From Roseibium aggregatum IAM 12614 (GTDB taxonomy: Bacteria > Pseudomonadota > Alphaproteobacteria > Rhizobiales > Stappiaceae): a DNA stretch of 64,000 nt. The notes beneath the pieces are model-generated. The model saw nothing but the letters and a program-made list of their open reading frames with translations. It did no database searches and had not been told where the DNA came from. The stretch spans positions 1-64,000 of the forward strand of contig NZ_AAUW01000022.1 of assembly GCF_000168975.1 (NCBI RefSeq). Direction: 5' to 3'. The translations under genes were made by a program, and so were the position numbers. Shown in pieces: positions 1 to 7,858 of this stretch (within the stretch, counting starts at the first letter, position 1; each line of letters starts with the position of its first letter).

Positions 1-1
1 G

Positions 2-1060
2 CTTGTCGATGATGCCTGGTCAGATTGTCGAGATCTGGCGCGATGGCCGGACAAGGGGAAAGGCGGCAAATACCTGATGCTGCCGCCCGACTACCAGGGG
101 GCGGTGCCGGCAGGGTATTTCGTGATCAGAACCGACACGTACAGCAACCTCGTGTTCCTGCGCGGCTCCATCGCGAAGGGTCTTGAGCCTGCGGTCGAGA
201 ACATCAAGTCCAATCTCAAGGTGTATCCGCTGGCGCAGGCGGACAACCCGCCTGAAACCGAGTTCGTCAACTTCTCTGGCAAGAGCTACAACACGATTGC
301 GCCAAATGACTTCAGTTTTTTTGAGGGCATCAACCAGGTGGTTCAGGAAGAGCCGATCGGCGCGATCGACTCCGAGGCACGGGGGCTTCTGGCCGCGATC
401 GGCATCGTGAAGGGCCAACCCTTCAACCCAGATGCGCGCATGAAGAAGCTGCTCGGCGAAGCGGCGACAATCGGAAACGCGACTGCGCGGGCCATCACCT
501 ATCAGCCGCGCATCGACGGGGTGTTCATCTACCCGGATACCAATAGTGCCTGGACAACCGCCTATGCGAACAAGAACACGACCTTTGAGACCAATGGCGC
601 GATGGGTCTCGATGCGCGTGTCTTGTTCTATTTCAATGCGACCGGTGTGACACAGGCGATGGCGGCCACGACTGTCGGGCAAGGTTCCGACTATGCCCTG
701 GCTTATCTTGATGCCGACAAGAAACCGCTGGATGGGTCAAAAACGTACAAGCTGCGTCTGCCGCCGGACGTTCCGGTCAACAATTTCTGGGCGGTAACGC
801 TCTACGACACGCAAACGCGCTCCTTGCTGCAAACTGGGCAGAGATTCCCGACAATGGGCAGTCAGAGCGAGGGGGTTCAGAAGAACGCCGACGGCTCCTA
901 CGACGTTTATTTCGCGCCAGAGGCGCCTCTGGGCAAGGAGGGCAACTGGCTCCAGACCATTCCGGGCAAGAGCTGGTTTACCATCCTGCGCATGTACGGT
1001 CCGCTGGAGCCCTGGATCAACAAGACCTGGCGGCCGGGCGAAATCGAATTGGTCAAGTAA
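2..1060 (+). CDS. DUF1254/DUF1214 exported-type protein, 5' end missing
   Basis: The frame is open at the left edge and ends at TAA 1058-1060, giving 352 visible residues. DUF1254 landmarks are DKGKGGKYLMLPP near residue 20 and TYSNLVFLRG shortly after. The C-terminal DUF1214-type region has NNFWAVTLYDTQTRS and SWFTILRMYGPLEPW. The molecular function of the family is not established; members are usually secreted. The first 15 or so residues match the family poorly, so a frameshift close to the edge is possible. The next DUF1254 gene follows after about 70 bases on the same strand, so the two are probably co-transcribed. Confidence 0.85.
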   Translation, partial: LVDDAWSDCRDLARWPDKGKGGKYLMLPPDYQGAVPAGYFVIRTDTYSNLVFLRGSIAKGLEPAVENIKSNLKVYPLAQADNPPETEFVNFSGKSYNTIAPNDFSFFEGINQVVQEEPIGAIDSEARGLLAAIGIVKGQPFNPDARMKKLLGEAATIGNATARAITYQPRIDGVFIYPDTNSAWTTAYANKNTTFETNGAMGLDARVLFYFNATGVTQAMAATTVGQGSDYALAYLDADKKPLDGSKTYKLRLPPDVPVNNFWAVTLYDTQTRSLLQTGQRFPTMGSQSEGVQKNADGSYDVYFAPEAPLGKEGNWLQTIPGKSWFTILRMYGPLEPWINKTWRPGEIELVK

Positions 1061-1131
1061 GGTTGCTGAAACCTGAAATCCCGATCAATTCACCTTCGAA
1101 CATCACAATTCAAATGGAGCTCGGTTTTAGA

Positions 1132-2157
1132 ATGAAAAGCTTTTCTTCTCTATCTCTGGTATGTGCGCTTGCCATGACCCCGCTTCCCCTAGCGGCACAC
1201 GCGGCCGAACCTGTCATCGTCAATGTCGACAATTTCGACAGGGCGCAGACCGACTTCGAGTTTGTCGGCATCATCAAGCTGGCGGACGGCATCAACAAGC
1301 TGCACCATAACCGGACGCCGACGCCGATCGACAAGCAGAATGTCATCCGGATGAACCGCGATACGCTGTACAGTCTCGGCGTCGTCGATATTTCAAAGGG
1401 AGCGACCGTGACCATGCCGGATGCCGGAAAGCGATACATGTCGCTGATGGTCATCAACAATGACGGCTACGTCAATGAGGTCTTCTATGGTGCTGGTGCC
1501 CACGAACTGACAGTGGACAAGTTCGATACGCCTGTCGTCGGCCTTGTCATCAGAACGCTCGCAGACCCGGAAGACAAGGCGGATCTTGAGGAGGCTCACA
1601 AGCTTCAGGACATGATCGAGATTTCGGCCGGTTCGGATGCACCGTTCGTGATGCCGGACTACGACAAGGCAAGCTACGAGGCGACACTCGCACCGGTTCT
1701 CGATCTTGCCAAGGGGCTGAAGCGGTACATCAGCACCTTCGGCTCCAAGGAGGAAGTCAACCCCGTCCATTTCCTGATCGGCACCGCGTCCGCCTGGGGC
1801 GGGCTGCCGGACAAGGCCGCGGTTTACGTTAATGTTCAGCCTGACCTGCCGGTGGGCGAATATGAACTCAAGGTCAAGGATGTGCCGGTCAAGGGTTTCT
1901 GGTCGATCAGCCTTTACAACGCCAAGGGCTATTTTCAGGAAAATGACCTTCATGCCTACAGCCTCAACGATCTGACCGCGAAGCCGAACAGTGATGGGTC
2001 CTACACCATTCGCTTTGGCGGATGCGGCGAGGGTGTCGAGAATTGCCTGCCGATCATGGACGGCTGGAACTACGCAGTGCGTATGTATGAGCCGAGCGAA
2101 GCGATTCAGGACGGTATATGGACGTTCCCGGGTCCGCCGACGCCTCGGAAGAAGTGA
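1132..2157 (+). CDS. DUF1254/DUF1214 domain exported protein
   Basis: This 341-residue protein starts at ATG 1132, with GGAG about 12 bases upstream. An in-frame ATG at 1063 is rejected because the signal peptide (MKSFSSLSLVCALAMTP..., cleavage likely after AAHAA) begins at 1132. The N-terminal half contains the DUF1254-like FVGIIKLADGINKLHHNR. The C-terminal half has the DUF1214-like VKGFWSISLYNAKGYF and WNYAVRMYEPSE. It is shorter than the paralogues at the window edges. A periplasmic or secreted role is likely; no catalytic function can be assigned. It lies between another DUF1254 gene and a Tat-type exported protein. Confidence 0.85.
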   Translation: MKSFSSLSLVCALAMTPLPLAAHAAEPVIVNVDNFDRAQTDFEFVGIIKLADGINKLHHNRTPTPIDKQNVIRMNRDTLYSLGVVDISKGATVTMPDAGKRYMSLMVINNDGYVNEVFYGAGAHELTVDKFDTPVVGLVIRTLADPEDKADLEEAHKLQDMIEISAGSDAPFVMPDYDKASYEATLAPVLDLAKGLKRYISTFGSKEEVNPVHFLIGTASAWGGLPDKAAVYVNVQPDLPVGEYELKVKDVPVKGFWSISLYNAKGYFQENDLHAYSLNDLTAKPNSDGSYTIRFGGCGEGVENCLPIMDGWNYAVRMYEPSEAIQDGIWTFPGPPTPRKK

Positions 2158-2231
2158 CCGGAAAACGGCCCGGCCACTAGACTGTCCGAGCCATCTCGGG
2201 TGCGGCTTCACAAGCCGAAATGCGTAGCGCT

Positions 2232-2250
2232 GGAGGACCCAGGGTCCTCC
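2232..2250. promoter_or_regulatory. 19-bp perfect palindrome GGAGGACCC-A-GGGTCCTCC
   Basis: Two 9-bp arms (2232-2240 and 2242-2250) flank a single base between the DUF1254 gene and the gene at 2342. No T-tract follows on either strand, so a simple rho-independent terminator is unlikely. It could be an operator or an intercistronic RNA hairpin. Confidence 0.5.
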
Positions 2251-2341
2251 CAGACGATTAGAAAAGCCAAACAAATTCTGTTCCTGAGCCACTTCCAGTT
2301 AACGGGTGTGGCTCCACTTTCAATCTGTTGGGAGAATTCCG

Positions 2342-2887
2342 ATGAAACAGCTGGAACTTGCAGTAAACAGACGGACACTGGTAACGAGCCTGGCCGGAAC
2401 CGCGGTAATTGCGGCGGCAGGCTCCTATTCGGCAGCACATGCCGCGGAAGACAATGCCGACTTCCTTTTTGTGCAGACTTCGAAAAGCATGGCATTCGAT
2501 CCGGCAACCATGACGCTGACTCTGAAGGATGTCAGTCCGACGACGCTGTTCTTTTCCGACAGACCGGAACGGATCGCCGGCAACATGACCACCGCTGCAT
2601 TCCTTCCGTTCTGGAGCGAAGGCACCGACAGCTTCCTCTCGGATCCGCCGAATGCCGATATTTCGGTTCTTGAAGGCGACGCGCTTCGTCAATCTGTGGT
2701 GGTCCTGATGGATCCTCGTCTTGAGGGAAATGATCTAGTCTATGCGGTGAAAACGATCGAGGGCGAGTTGCCTGCGACCGGGGAAAACGTGTCCGTCTTT
2801 ATCGATGTCATTGGCATGCCGATGACGCCGCTTTCCTATGCCGGCGCCCGGCGCCGCGTCTATCGCCGGGCATATATGTACCGATAA
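2342..2887 (+). CDS. Conserved exported protein with twin-arginine-like leader
   Basis: ATG 2342 is preceded by GGGAG seven bases upstream, giving 181 residues; an in-frame ATG at 2306 has no such site. The N-terminus NRRTLVTSLAGTAVIAAAG followed by a small-residue region and AHA looks like a Tat signal peptide. The mature part contains SPTTLFFSDRPERIAG and FIDVIGMPMTPLSYAG. These are typical of an uncharacterised exported family that I associate with DUF1254 genes. The arginine-rich end (ARRRVYRRAYMYR) is unusual. Function unknown. Confidence 0.75.
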   Translation: MKQLELAVNRRTLVTSLAGTAVIAAAGSYSAAHAAEDNADFLFVQTSKSMAFDPATMTLTLKDVSPTTLFFSDRPERIAGNMTTAAFLPFWSEGTDSFLSDPPNADISVLEGDALRQSVVVLMDPRLEGNDLVYAVKTIEGELPATGENVSVFIDVIGMPMTPLSYAGARRRVYRRAYMYR

Positions 2888-3005
2888 ACATGAACCGGAA
2901 TGCAATAGCGGCTCGACAAGTCCTGGAAGCCAGGCGAGATCGAACTCATAGAGTCAGACAACGTTTTCTCGTTTCGACCACTGAAGCAATAGATCTGGTG
3001 ACGAC

Positions 3006-3797
3006 ATGTTGACACGCGTTTTGATTGCGACCGCAATTCTTGTTGGCTCATCAGCTTCCGGCTCCGCCGAAGATGCCGATCTGGCCAAGAGGCTTTCCAA
3101 CCCGGTTGCCGCGCTGATCAGCGTCCCGTTGCAATGGAACTACGATCAGGGAATCGGTCCATCGGACGGCAACAAGATGACCTTGAACATCCAACCGGTC
3201 ATCCCGATAACACTGAACGAACATTGGAACCTGATTTCGCGAACGATTGTCCCTGTAGCCTGGCAACACGATATTGCAGGCAACTCGGGTACGCAGTTCG
3301 GACTGGGCGACACGACGCAAAGCCTCTTCGTTTCCCCTCAGGCTCCAGGACCTGGTGGCCTTATTTGGGGCGTGGGGCCGGTTTTGTTGCTACCCACTGG
3401 CACTGACGAATTGCTGAGCTCGAAGAAATGGGGTGCAGGTCCTACAGGCGTTGTGCTTCACCAAAGTGGCCCATGGACAGTTGGAGCTCTCGCCAATCAC
3501 GTCTGGTCGTTTGCAGGCGATGAGAACCGCAGCGATGTAAACTCGACCTTCATCCAGCCCTTTGTGTCTTACACCACCAAGGATGCCTGGACATTCACCG
3601 TGAATTCGGAGTCCACCTACGATTGGGTTTCCGATGAATGGTCGATCCCCATCAACGCAATGGTTTCAAAACTCGTCACGATCGACAAGCAGCCGATCAG
3701 CTTTCAGGCGGGGGTTCGCTACTACGCAGCAAGTTCGAGCAATGGACCCGAGGGACTAGGGGCTCGTGCAGCGGTGACGTTCCTTTTCCCCAAATAG
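3006..3797 (+). CDS. Putative outer-membrane beta-barrel protein (often mis-named neuromedin U)
   Basis: The 263-residue protein has a signal peptide of about 21 residues ending near SGSAED. The mature part alternates polar and hydrophobic residues, as in transmembrane beta strands (for example MTLNIQPVIPITLNEHWNL and FTVNSESTYDW). It ends in GARAAVTFLFPK, which resembles a terminal barrel strand. The family is annotated as transporter-like or neuromedin U in many Gram-negative genomes, with no proven substrate. It follows the exported genes at 1-2.9 kb in the same direction and may belong to the same envelope-related group. Confidence 0.65.
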   Translation: MLTRVLIATAILVGSSASGSAEDADLAKRLSNPVAALISVPLQWNYDQGIGPSDGNKMTLNIQPVIPITLNEHWNLISRTIVPVAWQHDIAGNSGTQFGLGDTTQSLFVSPQAPGPGGLIWGVGPVLLLPTGTDELLSSKKWGAGPTGVVLHQSGPWTVGALANHVWSFAGDENRSDVNSTFIQPFVSYTTKDAWTFTVNSESTYDWVSDEWSIPINAMVSKLVTIDKQPISFQAGVRYYAASSSNGPEGLGARAAVTFLFPK

Positions 3798-4066
3798 CCG
3801 GTTGTTTTGAGGCTGGCGCAGTGTGCACTCCTGCCAAAGTCCGCAAATAGTCAAGTGGCTCACGACTCAACTCAATCGATTTAAATCTAAACGTAAGGAA
3901 AATCGCGAATGGGCGAGGATCGCCACGCCGCGCAGCGCTTCTGCAAGGCAGGTTCGAGCCAAAGCTCGTCTTTCGTGTCTGTGCAGTGATTGTCCGTTCA
4001 AGAGTGTATTTCCTGATGCGCAATTCCGTATAGTAGGCCGCAGCTGGCAATCTTCAGAGTGGTCGT

Positions 4067-4930
4067 ATGACAAGCTTCAGAGAGAAGGAACATCAAGGCT
4101 GGGCCGAAAAAGCTCCCTTCTACGACGAACATTTCGCTGGTGTAACGCGACAGGCGATCGGGCCAATACTTGAGGGGTTAGGAGATATATCCGGCCGTAA
4201 CCTTCTGGACATCTGTTGTGGTACCGGAGATTTGGCCGAAGCCGCCACACAAAAAGGAGCGCATGTAACGGGCGTGGATTTTGCCGAACCAATGATCGAA
4301 ATTGCGCGGGAGCGTGTGCCGACTGCGCTGTTTGATGTTGGAGATGCGGAAAAGCTCAGCTTCGAAGATGCTGGTTTTGACGCGGCAACATGTCTCTTCG
4401 GGCTATGGCACGTCGGTGAACCGGACAGCGCCATTTCGGAGGCAGCGCGAGTTCTAAAGCCTGGTGGGGCATATTCCTACACCGCTTGGCTTCCACCTGC
4501 CGAGGGCTGGGATATGATGGGGCTTCTGATGACAGCTATCAACAATCACGGCACCATGGATGTCGACCTACCACCCGCTCCGCCACCTTTTCGGTTTGCC
4601 CAAGAAAACGAGGCAGCGGACGCACTGCAATCTTCTGGATTTGGATCTGTGACGTTCCAGAAAAAGATGGCAATCTGGATTGGCAAAACTGGCGATGATC
4701 TACTCGATCTTCTGTACAAGGGAATTGTACGCGCCCCAATGCTCATCGAGGCACAGACACCCGAGTCAAAGCAGGCAATCATCAACGATATCAGGTCTGG
4801 CGCGGAGACCTTCCGTGAAGGCGAAGAGATCAAAATGCGCCGGCCTTCGCATCATCGAGGGCCGCGTCATACGAGACGTTGCCCGCACGTTGGCGCGTCG
4901 CCACCGCCAGCGACGCCAGATCCCCAGTAA
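4067..4930 (+). CDS. Class I SAM-dependent methyltransferase with aberrant C-terminus
   Basis: The Rossmann methyltransferase core is intact. Motif I is LLDICCGTGDLAEAA (about residues 46-60), the acidic ribose-binding end is VTGVDFAEPM, and LKPGGAYSYTAWL is the post-motif strand. Homology to Methyltransf_11-type proteins continues to about residue 256 (EGEEIKMR). After that the protein reads into basic, proline-rich sequence (RRPSHHRGPRHTRR...) that is the antisense of a truncated monooxygenase gene. The native last residues have probably been lost through a deletion near base 4840. Substrate unknown. The catalytic core may still work. Confidence 0.75.
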   Translation: MTSFREKEHQGWAEKAPFYDEHFAGVTRQAIGPILEGLGDISGRNLLDICCGTGDLAEAATQKGAHVTGVDFAEPMIEIARERVPTALFDVGDAEKLSFEDAGFDAATCLFGLWHVGEPDSAISEAARVLKPGGAYSYTAWLPPAEGWDMMGLLMTAINNHGTMDVDLPPAPPPFRFAQENEAADALQSSGFGSVTFQKKMAIWIGKTGDDLLDLLYKGIVRAPMLIEAQTPESKQAIINDIRSGAETFREGEEIKMRRPSHHRGPRHTRRCPHVGASPPPATPDPQ

Positions 4931-4982
4931 ATTCCGCCAGATCCGCGGGATCTACATGCATGTATCCGGTCACGATCAACAT
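4830..4982 (-). pseudogene. 5' fragment of an antibiotic-biosynthesis-monooxygenase (ABM) family gene
   Basis: The minus strand from ATG 4982, with GGAGG upstream, encodes 50 residues beginning MLIVTGYMHVDPADLAEFTG and ending NVSYDAALDDAKAG-AF-stop. This matches the N-terminal half of small (about 95-100 residue) ABM or quinol-monooxygenase-like proteins. The second half is missing and the frame overlaps the methyltransferase tail in antisense. It sits just downstream of the quinone oxidoreductase on the same strand and was probably its operon partner. The fragment is too short to fold as a ferredoxin-like dimer, so it is probably dead. Confidence 0.7.
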
Positions 4983-5053
4983 GGGAGCATTCCTCCGGTT
5001 TGGCTCTCCCCGACCGGATTGCGATCGGAGAGCGGTGTTCGGGTGGCTGCGAG

Positions 5054-6070
5054 CTATCTGGCGACGAGGACGATCTTGCCCTGAATCCCTCCTCCGGATG
5101 CCCGCTGATGGGCGGCGGAGGCGTCTGAAAGCGGGTACTCACTGTCGATCACGACCCGAATCGTCCCGTCGTCCAGTAGGCGTCCGGCTTCGGACAATTG
5201 CGCGCCGTTGGAGCGCACCTGTGCCGTTGAAACGGTAATCCCTCGTCTTGTAGCCTCCTCATGGCCGGAAAAGCCAATGGGATTGACCAGATAGAGCGCA
5301 CCATTCTTCCTGATCACGCTCAGGAAACGTTGCATGCCGGAGCCGCCGACGGCGTCGATGACGAGATCAACATCCTGTGCAATCGTCTCAGCAGCTTGTC
5401 TGGTGTAGTCGATGAAGGCATCGGCGCCGAGATCGCGCACCACGGTTTCGTGTTTTCCGGAAGCAACGGCGATGACATGGGCCCCCTTCCACTTTGCCAC
5501 CTGAACCGCCAGGTGACCGACGCCACCACCGGCGCCATTGACCAGTACGGTCTTTCCTTCAAGCGCAATCGGCGCGTGGTCGAAATCCTGGAACGGATTT
5601 GGTGCATCGTGACCGGGCTCGACAAGGAACTGCCACGCCGTGAGCAGCGACATCGGGGCACCGGCGGCCCGGATGTGGTCGATACCTGCAGGCTTGATCG
5701 CGAGGTCGGAGACCGGAACCTTGACATATTCGGCATAGGCATTGCTGCCGATCATGAGATCATGCGGGAAACGCACCATCGAAAAGACCTCGTCCCCAAT
5801 GCTGAAATCCGGAACGTTCGCCCCGATGGCTGCGACGACACCGGAGATATCCGTGCCGAGGATCAGCGGAAAGTCCAGGCTGGGCCGCCACTCGGGCGGA
5901 AGCGCCCGGTAGCCATCCCGCAGGTAAAGGTCCGGCGGATTGAGGCTTGCCGCATGCACGCGGACAAGCACCTCTCCCGTGCCGACCACCGGCCGTGGCG
6001 CCTCCTCATAACGCAGGACCTCGGGGCCGCCAAATTCGTGCAGGCGGACGGCTTTCATCATCTCGGTCAT
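5054..6070 (-). CDS. NADP-dependent quinone oxidoreductase / zinc-type alcohol dehydrogenase family (MDR)
   Basis: The 338-residue medium-chain dehydrogenase/reductase starts at ATG 6070 behind AAAGAGG. The N-terminal GroES-like domain (MKAVRLHEFGGPEVLRYEE, VRVHAASLNPPDLYLRDG) is followed by a Rossmann domain with VLVNGAGGGVGHLAVQVAKW. No structural zinc cysteine cluster is visible, which favours the quinone-reductase branch. The protein ends GGIQGKIVLVAR. It is divergent from the LysR gene at 6162 with a 91-base gap, the usual arrangement for a LysR gene and its target. The truncated ABM gene follows it. Confidence 0.88.
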   Translation of the reverse strand: MTEMMKAVRLHEFGGPEVLRYEEAPRPVVGTGEVLVRVHAASLNPPDLYLRDGYRALPPEWRPSLDFPLILGTDISGVVAAIGANVPDFSIGDEVFSMVRFPHDLMIGSNAYAEYVKVPVSDLAIKPAGIDHIRAAGAPMSLLTAWQFLVEPGHDAPNPFQDFDHAPIALEGKTVLVNGAGGGVGHLAVQVAKWKGAHVIAVASGKHETVVRDLGADAFIDYTRQAAETIAQDVDLVIDAVGGSGMQRFLSVIRKNGALYLVNPIGFSGHEEATRRGITVSTAQVRSNGAQLSEAGRLLDDGTIRVVIDSEYPLSDASAAHQRASGGGIQGKIVLVAR

Positions 6071-6130
6071 GGGGACCTCTTTCCCTTTCTAGTTTCGTCG
6101 ACCGGATGTATGGGCTTGCCTCCAGATTGA

Positions 6131-6159
6131 TAATAGTGCTCGAATTCGCTTTAATAGTG
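6131..6159. repeat. Tandem TAATAGTG repeats in the LysR/oxidoreductase divergent promoter
   Basis: TAATAGTG occurs at 6131-6138 and again at 6152-6159, 21 bases apart (two helical turns), in the 91-base gap between the two divergent genes. Placement and phasing suit a regulator-binding site or duplicated promoter element. The LysR protein at 6162 is the obvious candidate ligand; this is inference. Confidence 0.35.
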
Positions 6160-6161
6160 AC

Positions 6162-7064
6162 ATGAAGGAACAAATTGGACTTGATAGGCTAACCGGTCTC
6201 CTCGCTTTTGCCCGTGCCGGCTCGCTGGGCAGCTATACGGCCGCTGCGCGCTCCCTCTCCGTTTCGCCTTCGGCGATCAGCAAGAGCGTCCAGCGTCTTG
6301 AACGGCAACTCGGCGTCCCGCTCTTCAACCGTACGACACGCTCAATCACTCTCACGAATGAGGGCCGCGATCTGCACGAGCGGGCGCTCAAGCTGCTGCG
6401 CGATGCCGAGGAAATCGAACAGGCCGCCAAAGCCGCCCGGTCCGAACCCGCCGGCACCTTGCGCATTGCGGCCTCGTTTCCGATCGGATTGCATGTCATC
6501 GCCCCTTTGCTGCCTGTCTTTCGCGCACGCCATCAGAAGGTCTCGATCGACCTCAGACTGAACGATCACAGGGTGGATCTGATCGAGGAGGGAATCGACC
6601 TTGCCGTGCGTATCGGTGACCTTCCCGACTCGCGCCTCCTGTCGCGGAAACTCTCGCCGCACCGGCTCTGCTGCTATGCCTCGCCGACCTATCTTGCCGC
6701 GTCAGGCACGCCCAGCCATCCCGACGAGCTTCAGTCATACGAGACGGTGAACCTGCGCTATCAGAGCAGCGGCCAGTTGTTCCGCTGGCCGTTCCGGATC
6801 GGAGACCGCGATGTCGAGATCTTGCCGTCATCTTCAATCGTCGTCGATGCGAGCGAGGCCGTGATCTCGACCGTCGCGGCGGGATCCGGCATCGGAATGG
6901 CGACAAGCTTCATGGCAACATCCTGGGTCAAGCGTGGAGACCTGGTACCCGTTCTTTCCGAATTTGCGGTCGAACGTCACAACATCACGGCCGTCTGGCC
7001 GCAAAGCCGCCGGACCAACCCGGCTGTGCGCGCCTTCCTGAACATGCTGACGGAAGCACTGTGA
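6162..7064 (+). CDS. LysR family transcriptional regulator
   Basis: 300 residues. The winged HTH is at the N-terminus (LTGLLAFARAGSLGSYTAAA, SPSAISKSVQRLERQLGVPLF, residues about 8-65). A LysR substrate domain starts near residue 90 (GTLRIAASFPIGLHVIAPLLP). This is the CrgA/AaeR-like branch seen beside MDR oxidoreductases. Divergent orientation from the oxidoreductase at 5054-6070 suggests that it regulates that gene and its own. The start ATG 6162 immediately follows the repeat region. Confidence 0.9.
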   Translation: MKEQIGLDRLTGLLAFARAGSLGSYTAAARSLSVSPSAISKSVQRLERQLGVPLFNRTTRSITLTNEGRDLHERALKLLRDAEEIEQAAKAARSEPAGTLRIAASFPIGLHVIAPLLPVFRARHQKVSIDLRLNDHRVDLIEEGIDLAVRIGDLPDSRLLSRKLSPHRLCCYASPTYLAASGTPSHPDELQSYETVNLRYQSSGQLFRWPFRIGDRDVEILPSSSIVVDASEAVISTVAAGSGIGMATSFMATSWVKRGDLVPVLSEFAVERHNITAVWPQSRRTNPAVRAFLNMLTEAL

Positions 7065-7069
7065 CCTTC

Positions 7070-7385
7070 GGCCTTCGTGAATGCGCCCGCTTTCATCTGC
7101 TCCAGCAAGGGGCGTAGCTGAGCGAACGGTAATGCGATGGGCCGAGCGCATTTGGACTGATCAGGATTGGGATGCACTTCAACGAAGAGATGCGACAGCC
7201 TAACAGCGAGGCCTGCACGACCAAGGTTCCACTCCCTGGTCTTGCCTGCCGGCAGTCGCCAGAGGCTCTGGCAGCAGCATCTCTCATCTGAAGGGTATGC
7301 GTCACATCAAAGATGATCGGTGCGTCGTTGCTAGTGGGCCGCAACACACCGATACCGAGCAAGTCGACCATCGGCGTTGCAACTA
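7070..7385 (-). pseudogene. kdsA: Remnant of kdsA (3-deoxy-8-phosphooctulonate synthase), C-terminal part
   Basis: Minus-strand translation in two frames gives KdsA-like pieces in the correct order. The first is MVDLLGIGVLRPTSNDAPIIFDVTHTLQ read in one frame (compare the KdsA VVDMLG...PVIFDVTHALQ strand). After a frameshift come AGLAVRLSHLFVEVHPNPDQ and then ARPIALPFAQLRPLLEQMKA. The N-terminal two thirds are absent and the central stretch is scrambled. No functional enzyme can be made. A working kdsA must lie elsewhere if the cell makes Kdo. The remnant lies directly after the LysR stop and abuts a flavin-reductase remnant on the opposite strand. Confidence 0.75.
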
Positions 7386-7389
7386 TTCG

Positions 7390-7773
7390 GACATGCGGTT
7401 CAAGGATACCGCGCGCAACATTTGCGACACCGCACTGGTGGATCAGGTGGAGCCTGTGCGATCAACTTCGCCCGGAGGTGAATGAGCAGGGTGAAGCAGA
7501 CCTTTTGACCGTCCCCGGCCAGATGGTGGCAAGCCCGCGGATCCTGCCAATTCCGGCCGCTCTTGAGTGCTGCAGCCTTTCAACCCTGCGGTCGGCCCTT
7601 CCCGCGAAAACATTTTTGGAGAGGTCGTTGGCGTCTTCGTGCGCAGCGCTGCGACCAACACGGCCAATCTCCACATCGACCAGCGGCTGATGGATACGGT
7701 CGGCCGGAGAGGTCGTTGACACACCTATGCCCGCACCGGCGATCAGTCCGACATGAAGACGCCGTCCCCCTGA
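7390..7773 (+). pseudogene. Remnant of a flavin reductase family (FMN-binding split-barrel) gene
   Basis: Plus-strand pieces in three frames line up with flavin-reductase-like proteins. They are KDTARNICDT (from about 7402), then PEVNEQGEADLLTVPGQMV and ASPRILPIPAALEC, then RENIFGEVVGVFV, and finally HIDQRLMDTVGR and YARTGDQSDMKTPSP with stop at 7771-7773. At least two frameshifts and an in-frame stop separate them and the N-terminus is missing. It is head-to-head with the kdsA remnant, so two unrelated dead genes are juxtaposed, which suggests past rearrangement. Confidence 0.7.
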
Positions 7774-7858
7774 AATGGGATCACAGGAAGGATGGTGCAG
7801 CCTGCCGCCAGCGCAGGTGCAGACCCGAGCCTTTCCAGAACAGGCTGACCGAAACGTC

